A stretch of DNA of 64,000 bases from Aurantiochytrium sp. KH105 (taxonomy: Eukaryota; Sar; Bigyra; Thraustochytrida; Thraustochytriidae): contig BGKB01000115.1 in assembly GCA_003116975.1 (NCBI GenBank), forward strand, positions 130,430 through 194,429. The letters run 5' to 3'. Within the stretch, counting starts at the first letter, position 1. Each line of letters starts with the position of its first letter. Made by a program: the position numbers and the translations under genes. Shown piece by piece: positions 57,985-64,000 of the stretch. Below the pieces are notes generated by a model. It saw nothing but the letters and a program-made list of their open reading frames with translations, had not been told where the DNA came from and made no database searches.

Positions 57985-60900
57985 ATGCGCCGCTCCCCGT
58001 CGCCAGGAGCCCGACCGTGGAGGACCCCGAGGCCGGCGCGCGGCGCTCCGGACGCGGCCGCGGGCGACAAGGAAAACGCGGCCGCGGCCGCCGACGCCGC
58101 CCCCGCGCAGACCCGGGCTCCGGGCCCAGGGGGAGCGGAAAGCCGCGCCCGAGGAGGCGCTGCCGTTGGGGACCTCGCAGCCAAGCTGCAACCGCAGCCG
58201 CAGCAGCAGCAGCAGCAGGCGCGCGCGCGCAGCTTGAGCAACAGAGACCCCCGCGAGATCTTGCGCGAGGTCGCCGGCTCGACGGGGACGAGGTCTCAGA
58301 AGGCGGCCAGCATGGATGAACAACCTTTGGCGAGGACCTCAACAATGGATGTGGACGAAGACGCTGGCCAAGCCGTGGTCGCGGCGCAGCACAAGGTAAC
58401 CCGTGCAAGATCGGCGCAGGAAAAGGAGGATCTCCTGGTCAATTCAATAGGCAGCGATGTCAGCGCGCTCAGTGGCATCAGCGCTCGCACAGGGGAGACG
58501 GCGACGACGTCTGAATCGCGAACTTCGCGCAGTGAGCCGAGCTCACCGTTTCTATCACCGCGCGTAACCACAACGTCGGAAATGAATCGAAGCACTTGCT
58601 TTCCCGCCGCTCTCTCGCCTCTTTCGCTTGCTCCTGCTTGTCTAGAAAGCAGAGTGAGCGTGGCCGTCAAGGCTGCGCGAAATTCTCCAATGCAGGAGCG
58701 CACGCGCCATCTTCAGCATCCCGCACTGGTCCGCACGGCAACTGACGCAGACGTCAAGGGTCTCACGCAGGGATTTACCATGCTTCAGTCTCCGCGTGCC
58801 GCCTCCACTACGACCGCAGCAGCGGCCGCTCTCCGGCAGCGTACCCCGCGCGAGGTAGAGACTTCCGATGCCAAGGTAGCTCGTTACCGAAGCGAGGACC
58901 GCAATGTGCATGCTCGGGTTGCCTTACGCGATGGCCCTGCGGTGATGCCACGGCTGCGCGCCGCGCACTCGTCACCCGCGTGCGAGAATCTCGTTTCGGG
59001 CGCGACGCCACGAGGAGGCCTTCGTGCTGCCAATACGCCGTCCCCGCCGCCACGCGGGTTTTCAGCAAAGGATACAGAGCCCGGCGTTGGGGAACGCCCA
59101 TGGACTGCGGATGATGTCGTGAGCAAGACAGGGGCCCCTGGGCATGCGGAACACCTGTCTCCAGGCGATCAGCCTTCGTCAGGTCGTCTATGGCACCCCT
59201 CTGGAAAGCACGATGCTAGCCCGTTGGCCTGTGGTGGCATGCCATCACAACGTCAGCGCAAGGCGCTCATTGGCGCTCATGGCAAGGCTCTGTCTGCCGA
59301 TGCGTTGCAAGTTGTCTCGCCCTGGCGAGACCGGCTGCTTCCCGATCTGGGCGCGCTTGATGAAGCCAAAGTTGCCACGGCCTCGCACAGGGACGCGAGC
59401 AAGTCCGCTGCAACAACAACCAGCGCATCGTTCTCCACGGCGTCATTGGCCACACCAGCCGACGGTGGCCATCAAGATACACAGGAGACAATTTCGAGGC
59501 AACAGAGTGACCAAACAGATGCAAACTCGTCTCATCAGAACGATTTTCAGTCTCACGCAACCGGCCAAGGTGGACAACTGGCTGAAGAAGCTGGACAAGA
59601 AGATCGAGGTAGCGGTTCTGCAGGTCTTCATGGGTCGACAAACCTGCAGCAGCAACACCATCAACCAAGTGAGACGTCGCATGCGAGTCCTGGCGCGGCA
59701 AGCACCTGCAGCAGCGGCAGCAACAATAGTCTGAAGCGCCGACGGCCCGGACTCAGGCTGGATCTGACCGTCCAGGTTGCGGATTCGCGAAATTCAGCAT
59801 TACAAGCACAGGCTGTGCCGAACAGCACGCGCCAGGGAAAAGCCAAGGCGCAGGGGCTGCGCCGCGGACTCTATGTCAACACAGAGGAAAGCTTTGACGA
59901 AACGGAGAGCCAGGCGTTGGCAAAGGCAACTCCTAGAAGCCTCCCTGCCGCAACACCTTCACTCCGCACAGGTAGATCACTACCACATCCAGGTCTACAA
60001 ATAGTCACGCCGCAGACACCGCGCCTCGACACGGGCGGGGGCGGGAAACCTGAGCAGCTATGCACGAGGGTTCTCGATCACTTGTACATTGGAAGCATGT
60101 TTGCGCTTTCGGACAACGCCACCGAGTGCATGGATGCGCACGGGCTCACGGCTCTGATCGACTGTTCCACGCGGCGAAGACAGCACCCGAACGTTGTCTT
60201 GCCCGAGGGGACCTCACTCTTGACATTGTACCTGCGAGACAAGACCACGCAAGATGTATCAGGGACGTTTTTGCCAGCGATTCAGTTTATCGAGGAGACC
60301 ATGCGCGAGGGGGGCAAGGTCCTAGTATTCTGTCAGCGCGGTATTTCGAGATCAGCTACAATTATCCTCGCATACCTGATTTGGAAGTTCAATTGGTCGT
60401 ACGCGGACGCAGTAAACTTTCTCAAGCAAAAAAGGAACAAGGTGAATCCCAACATTGGCTTCAGTATGCAGCTCATGACTTGGGCCACGACGCGCCCGTC
60501 GACTGTGACGCGTCAAACGCTACTTTACAGGGTTGACCTTTCGGACCAGGAGCGCACTTTTCGTGCATTTCCCGACGGTGTGCGCACATCGCTCGCGTTG
60601 GCAAGTGGGCCCGCCGTGGAGGTGCGCCGTAGCATGTTTGCGCCCATGGCGGGTCGCGAAAACCCTGGCAACGAGCCGCCCGGAAAGGCTGCAAGCAGCA
60701 ACGGTGAGAACGTGCAACAGCTGCCTCGTTGCTGGCTCGCATGCGCCCCCGCTTGCGAGACGCAGTTTGTCTGGCACGACGTTGACACGCCCGAGGAGGT
60801 TTTGGCCGCCGCTGAGCGAGCAGCCAGGCTCTTTTCTACGTTTGAGGAGGCGCCGCCTCGTGTGGTTCGTGTGCCATGTGGCTATGAGAGTGCCACGTTC

Positions 60901-61008
60901 TGGCATGCTCTCGCTCTTGCCCATGGAGACGAAGTCGAGGTTTCCCCTTCGTTACGCGGTCGCCGTGCGATAACTGTAGAACAACAAGACGTGAAGCACA
61001 CTCTGTAA
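57985..61008 (+). CDS. Dual-specificity protein phosphatase with long disordered N-terminus
   Basis: A 1007-residue protein. Residues 1 to about 690 are Ser/Thr/Gln/Ala-rich and disordered, with a polyQ run (about 72-78) and a KEN triplet at 29-31. A dual-specificity phosphatase domain lies at about 692-840, beginning TRVLDHLYIGSMFALSDN, with general-acid candidate Asp752 (LYLRDKTTQD) and signature loop FCQRGISRSA, where Cys783 is the nucleophile and Arg789 is kept. The usual His before the Cys is Phe. The helix after it reads LIWKFNWSYADAVNFLKQKR, typical of the fold. A C-terminal extension (840-1007) repeats no known domain. The start could instead be the Met at 58312; the first 109 codons are GC-rich low-complexity. 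It likely dephosphorylates Tyr/Thr of MAP-kinase-like targets. Confidence 0.85.
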   Translation: MRRSPSPGARPWRTPRPARGAPDAAAGDKENAAAAADAAPAQTRAPGPGGAESRARGGAAVGDLAAKLQPQPQQQQQQARARSLSNRDPREILREVAGSTGTRSQKAASMDEQPLARTSTMDVDEDAGQAVVAAQHKVTRARSAQEKEDLLVNSIGSDVSALSGISARTGETATTSESRTSRSEPSSPFLSPRVTTTSEMNRSTCFPAALSPLSLAPACLESRVSVAVKAARNSPMQERTRHLQHPALVRTATDADVKGLTQGFTMLQSPRAASTTTAAAAALRQRTPREVETSDAKVARYRSEDRNVHARVALRDGPAVMPRLRAAHSSPACENLVSGATPRGGLRAANTPSPPPRGFSAKDTEPGVGERPWTADDVVSKTGAPGHAEHLSPGDQPSSGRLWHPSGKHDASPLACGGMPSQRQRKALIGAHGKALSADALQVVSPWRDRLLPDLGALDEAKVATASHRDASKSAATTTSASFSTASLATPADGGHQDTQETISRQQSDQTDANSSHQNDFQSHATGQGGQLAEEAGQEDRGSGSAGLHGSTNLQQQHHQPSETSHASPGAASTCSSGSNNSLKRRRPGLRLDLTVQVADSRNSALQAQAVPNSTRQGKAKAQGLRRGLYVNTEESFDETESQALAKATPRSLPAATPSLRTGRSLPHPGLQIVTPQTPRLDTGGGGKPEQLCTRVLDHLYIGSMFALSDNATECMDAHGLTALIDCSTRRRQHPNVVLPEGTSLLTLYLRDKTTQDVSGTFLPAIQFIEETMREGGKVLVFCQRGISRSATIILAYLIWKFNWSYADAVNFLKQKRNKVNPNIGFSMQLMTWATTRPSTVTRQTLLYRVDLSDQERTFRAFPDGVRTSLALASGPAVEVRRSMFAPMAGRENPGNEPPGKAASSNGENVQQLPRCWLACAPACETQFVWHDVDTPEEVLAAAERAARLFSTFEEAPPRVVRVPCGYESATFWHALALAHGDEVEVSPSLRGRRAITVEQQDVKHTL

Positions 61009-61078
61009 AAGAGGTAAACCATGAAGCACCCTGTAAAAATGTAGAAAGAGGTGACTCTGTGAAAATGTAAAAACAGTT
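60996..61078. repeat. Short imperfect tandem repeat at the phosphatase 3' end
   Basis: The motif GTGAAGCAC(A)C(T)CTGTAAAA, with GAGGT spacers, recurs about three times across the stop codon and into the 3' flank. The copies carry the stop-codon context (CTGTAA) and an A-rich tail. It lies within the 167-bp convergent gap with the Maf-like gene. Confidence 0.6.
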
Positions 61079-61175
61079 TCAAGATGGCATCCGATCATTG
61101 TACACCAAAAGTTGCATACGGAAATTTATCTAGCACGGCCGCTAGATGCTACACTTTGAAAGAAACGCTTGAACG

Positions 61176-61892
61176 TCAAGCCTGCGCTGACGTCTCGCCA
61201 AGGAGGGTATTTCGAGTCAGCACGTCAAGTAATTTGTTGCTCAGCACATGTACAGGGAGGCCAACTACGTTAAAGTAGCAACCCTCGATGGCGCGCACGA
61301 GCACAGCACCAAGTCCTTGAATTCCAAAGCCGCCAGCTTTGTCCATGGGTTCCTGCGTGGCCACATAGGCAGCCACGAGATCAGGGTCCAAAGCAGCAAA
61401 AAGAACTCGCGTTTGACACGTGGTCAGCTCTGTATCGGAGGGTTCCTCATTCACTGCGTCTCCGGGCCGCACAAGAAGCAAGGCAAGACCTGATACCACA
61501 TCGACTGCACGTTCGCTGTAGCTCTGAATGGTTTCCCGTGCCTCGATCTCGCTCGCAGGTTTCTCGAGAATCGCGCCGTCCTCCCTAACAACTACCGTGT
61601 CGCAGCCAATGACGAGCGTAGGAGCGCTCACGGAGCCGTTCGCGAGTAGCGTGCGGCGCACATCGAGCGCCTTTTGCAGCGCATACTCTTGCACATACTC
61701 TCGCGCGCGACCTTGGTAAGTTTTCTTGTCATAATCCTCCTTGAAGCTGCTTGGCAGGACATCAAAGGGGACTTTGCCGCCCAGCACGCTCTCGCGCAGG
61801 AGCTCCACGCGCCTCGGGCTCTTGCTGGCCAGCACCAGTCGAAGACGGCCGCCCTCGATCTCGCCGCGTACGCTTGCCGCGACCTTGAGCAT
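61176..61892 (-). CDS. Maf-like nucleotide pyrophosphatase
   Basis: A 238-residue protein. The N-terminal signature is VLASKSPRRVELLRE (about 20-34), the Maf/ASMTL nucleotide-binding motif. Further landmarks are VIGCDTVVVREDGAILEKP, with the conserved Asp, the SYSERAVDVVSGLALL region, and the C-terminal EPMDKAGGFGIQGLGA motif. Members hydrolyse non-canonical or modified nucleoside triphosphates (dTTP, UTP and methylated forms) to monophosphates and so keep the nucleotide pool clean; eukaryotic copies are ASMTL-like without the methyltransferase half. Full length with all motifs. The start is the first Met (MLKVAASVRG), shortly after a CGCA tract. Confidence 0.92.
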   Translation of the reverse strand: MLKVAASVRGEIEGGRLRLVLASKSPRRVELLRESVLGGKVPFDVLPSSFKEDYDKKTYQGRAREYVQEYALQKALDVRRTLLANGSVSAPTLVIGCDTVVVREDGAILEKPASEIEARETIQSYSERAVDVVSGLALLLVRPGDAVNEEPSDTELTTCQTRVLFAALDPDLVAAYVATQEPMDKAGGFGIQGLGAVLVRAIEGCYFNVVGLPVHVLSNKLLDVLTRNTLLGETSAQA

Positions 61893-61917
61893 GGTTGAGC
61901 GTCTCCCTACAAGTGTC

Positions 61918-61975
61918 TAGTGCGTGCGTCTGCGCGTGTGTTCGTGCGTGCGTGCGTGCGTGCTTGCGTGCGTGC
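61918..61975. repeat. (TGCG)n tract upstream of the Maf-like gene
   Basis: TGCG units on the + strand (CGCA on the coding strand of the Maf-like gene), about 30 bp upstream of its start codon. It has the same unit and nearly the same placement as the tract before the RGS gene, but inverted relative to transcription. Confidence 0.88.
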
Positions 61976-62123
61976 ACGGGGCTCGCCTCCCGTCGCGGCA
62001 AGCAGGCACCCTGCTAAACGTTCTGCGTGAACTCTCGAACAGCAAACTAACTGTGAACACGTTGTAGGCCTATCTGCGCTGTAAAGTAATCGTTGCTGCT
62101 AAAAAAAAATGATTGTCTGCGCA

Positions 62124-63994
62124 TTACGTTCGTTTTTTGGCCCAAAGGCACGCTAGCTTTTGCAGCGGAGATCGACGCTCGATCCTCGCTCGGATCTCTT
62201 TGCGTGCGAGTTCGATATTTCTTTGCGTGCTCGTTACGGAGGGATGCCTGTCGCCAAGACTTTCCTTGTAAATTGACAGCGCTTCCTCGTAGTTCGCCAA
62301 GGCCTCCTCGTAGCAGCCTTGTGAATGGTACACAACGGCGATGTTGTTGAGAGTGGTCGCCACATCGGGATGCCGGTCGCCAAGACTTTCCTTGTCAATC
62401 GACAGCGCTTCCTCAAAGCACGCCAAGGCCTCCTCGTGGCGACATTGTTTTTGGTACACAATGGCGATGTTGTTTAGTGTGTCTGTCACATTGGGATGCC
62501 TGTCGCCAAGACTTTCCTTGAAAATTGACAGCACTTTCTCGTTGCTCGCCAAGGCCTCCTCGTAGCGGCCTTGTGAAGAGTACACTAAGGCGATGTTGCC
62601 AAGTAAGCTCGCGACATCGTGATGCCGATCGCCAAGACTTTCCTTGAGGATCGGCAGTGCTTCCTCAAAGTACGCTAAGGCTTTCTTGAAACGGCCTTGT
62701 GCGTAATACATAGAGCCGATGCCACCGAGCATGCGAGCCACCTTGAGATGCCGGTCGCCAAGGACCTCCTTGCGAATTGACAGCGCTTCCTCGTAGTACG
62801 CCAAGGCCTCCTCGTAGCGGCCTTGATCGTAATACACGCTGGCGATGTTGTTGAGCGTGTCCGCCACATCGGGACGCCGGTCGTCAAGGGCCTCCTTGTA
62901 GATTGACAGCGCTTCCTCGTAGTACGCCAAGGCCTCCACGTTGCGGCCTTGTGAGCCGTACACAACAGCGATGTTGTTGAGCGTGTCCGCCACAGAGATA
63001 TGCCGGTCGCCAAGATTTTCCTTCTTAATCGACAGCGCTTCCTCGTAGTACGCCAAGGCCTCCTCGTAGCGGCCTTGTTCTTGGTGCGTAATGGCGATGT
63101 TGTAGAGCGTGATCGCCACATCGGGATGCCGGTCGCCAAGACTCTCTTTCTCAATTGACAGCGCTTCCTCGTAGTACGCCAAGGCCTCCGCGTAGCGGCC
63201 TTGTGAAGAGTACAAGTTGGCGATGTTGCCAAGTGCGCCCGCCACAAGGGGATGCCGGCCGCCAAGACTTTCCTTCTTAATCGACAGCGCTTCCTCGTAG
63301 TTTGCCAAGGCCTCCTCGTAGCAGCCTTGAAAATAGTACACAACGGCGATGTTGTTGAGAGTGGTCGCCACATTGGGATGCCGGTCGCCAAGACTTTCCT
63401 TGAAATCGACAGCGCTTCCTCGTAGTACGCCAAGGCCTCCTCGTAGCGGCCTTGTGTTTGGTACACTAAGGCGAGGTTGTTAAGTGTGCCCGCCATATAG
63501 ATATGCCGGTCGCCATAGCTTTCCTTCTCAATCGACAGCGCTTCCTCGTAGAACGCCAAGGCCTCCTCGTAGCGGCCTTGATCGCCATACACATTGGCGA
63601 TGCTGTTGAGCGTTTGAGCCACAAGGGGATGCCGGCCGCCAAGACTTTCCTTCTCAATCGACAGCGCTTCCTCGCAGTGCGACAAGGCCTCCTCGTAGCA
63701 ACCTTGTTGTTCGTACACATTCGCGATGTTGTGGAGAGTGTTCGCCACATCGAGATGCCGGTCGCCAAGACTTTCCTTGTAAATCGACAGCGCTTCCTTC
63801 AGCATCTGCAGAGCTTCATTATACTCGCCTTGACTATTCAAGAGAGTGCCAGTGCAGTGAAGGATTTCGGCAAGCTTGAGTGGATCGCCATCGCGAGCTT
63901 GTGCTATGGCGTCTTGCGCCATTTGCAGTCGCCATGCATGCACGCGCTGGTTCACCTCTTTGATCAGCGTCACATATCCGCCATCCACAGTCAT
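62124..63994 (-). CDS. Kinesin-light-chain-like TPR repeat protein, cut by the window edge, one frameshift
   Basis: The minus strand encodes a run of about thirteen 42-residue TPR units of the kinesin-light-chain type (TLNNIAVVYxxQGRYEEALAYYEEALSI is the core), ending with ARKEIRARIERRSPLQKL and a stop. The frame enters at the window edge; the first Met seen is at 63994, but the frame is open to base 64000, so the true start may lie outside. All units are 126 bp apart except the one between 63386 and 63511, which is 125 bp. This single-base loss near 63401-63405 shifts the frame, so the downstream units continue in another frame from about 63371. It could be an assembly error in a repetitive array or a genuine lesion. 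Such arrays usually form protein-binding superhelices, often in signalling or NLR-like proteins. Confidence 0.82.
62215..63855. repeat. 126-bp tandem repeat array (TPR-encoding)
   Basis: Thirteen head-to-tail 126-bp units, recognisable by the CCGGTCGCCAAGACTTTCC-type landmark at about 62251, 62377, 62503 and so on every 126 bases. DNA identity between units is high, including at silent sites, which suggests ongoing homogenisation or recent amplification. Confidence 0.9.
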
Positions 63995-64000
63995 CTCGAC

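Noticed and set aside
57087-58319. A 410-codon frame crossing the single N at 57780
   Set aside because: It depends on the artefactual 69-bp duplication and overlaps the phosphatase start in another frame; the sequence is Arg/Ala-rich.
1-64000. tRNA, rRNA, CRISPR arrays, transposons and virus-like elements
   Set aside because: I looked for T-loop patterns, long terminal or inverted repeats with coding content, reverse transcriptase or integrase motifs, and spaced direct repeats with unique spacers; none could be supported by eye.

Overview
The window is nuclear DNA of a unicellular eukaryote with compact, GC-rich, apparently intron-free genes. Nineteen protein genes can each be read as one uninterrupted ORF, apart from one with a single-base break. 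Many begin at an ATG set in a run of GC-rich simple repeats. The gene mix (a soluble hybrid histidine kinase, a MyTH4-FERM myosin, a NEK kinase, PPAN, a THOC6-like WD40 protein, a zeta-class GST, a phytanoyl-CoA-dioxygenase-like enzyme) excludes bacteria and animals. It fits a heterotrophic stramenopile, most likely a thraustochytrid/labyrinthulomycete. That placement is inference from gene style and content; no marker rRNA is present.

Layout. 1-3488: no supportable gene. 3489-6941 (-): single-pass membrane protein with a SAM domain and a 61-residue tandem repeat. 8939-9583 (+): small, probably myristoylated RGS protein. 10353-12368 (-): class III PLP aminotransferase fused to an N-terminal multi-pass membrane region. 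16030-16740 (+): Mpo1-like (DUF962) membrane protein. 17836-18843 (+): phosphopantothenate-cysteine ligase. 18961-20937 (-): polyQ coiled-coil protein. 21718-23703 (+): NEK kinase. 24207-25349 (-): THOC6-like. 25882-27255 (+): Peter Pan/SSF1 Brix protein. 27598-28374 (-): maleylacetoacetate isomerase. 30401-32476 (+): transketolase. 33029-35392 (-): a multi-domain protein built like a membrane-tethered, self-processing transcription factor. 35393-40078: long intergenic region with an assembly gap, a decayed WD40-repeat gene and striking pentanucleotide tracts. 40079-45922 (+): MyTH4-FERM myosin. 46141-48963 (-): type II membrane JmjC protein. 49966-51774 (+): secretory PhyH-like dioxygenase with a His tract. 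54263-56881 (+): PAS-rich hybrid histidine kinase. 57985-61008 (+): dual-specificity phosphatase with a long disordered N-terminus. 61176-61892 (-): Maf-like nucleotide pyrophosphatase. 62124 to the right edge (-): kinesin-light-chain-like TPR array, cut by the window edge and carrying a one-base frameshift.

Genes mostly alternate in divergent and convergent pairs, with short convergent 3' gaps (about 120-500 bp) and long divergent or upstream spacers (0.5-4.7 kb). The spacers hold most of the simple repeats: (TGCG)n, (GAAA)n, (GAA)n, and an (AGAGC)n family that recurs upstream of several unrelated genes in both orientations. No operon-like or co-functional cluster, CRISPR array, transposon, virus-like element, tRNA or rRNA could be supported.

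The most noteworthy points are the MYRF-like architecture at 33029-35392, the membrane-fused aminotransferase, the phosphatase whose HC signature reads FC, the dispersed AGAGC tracts, the decayed WD40 gene, and two unresolved assembly joints (35732-35756 and 57780).
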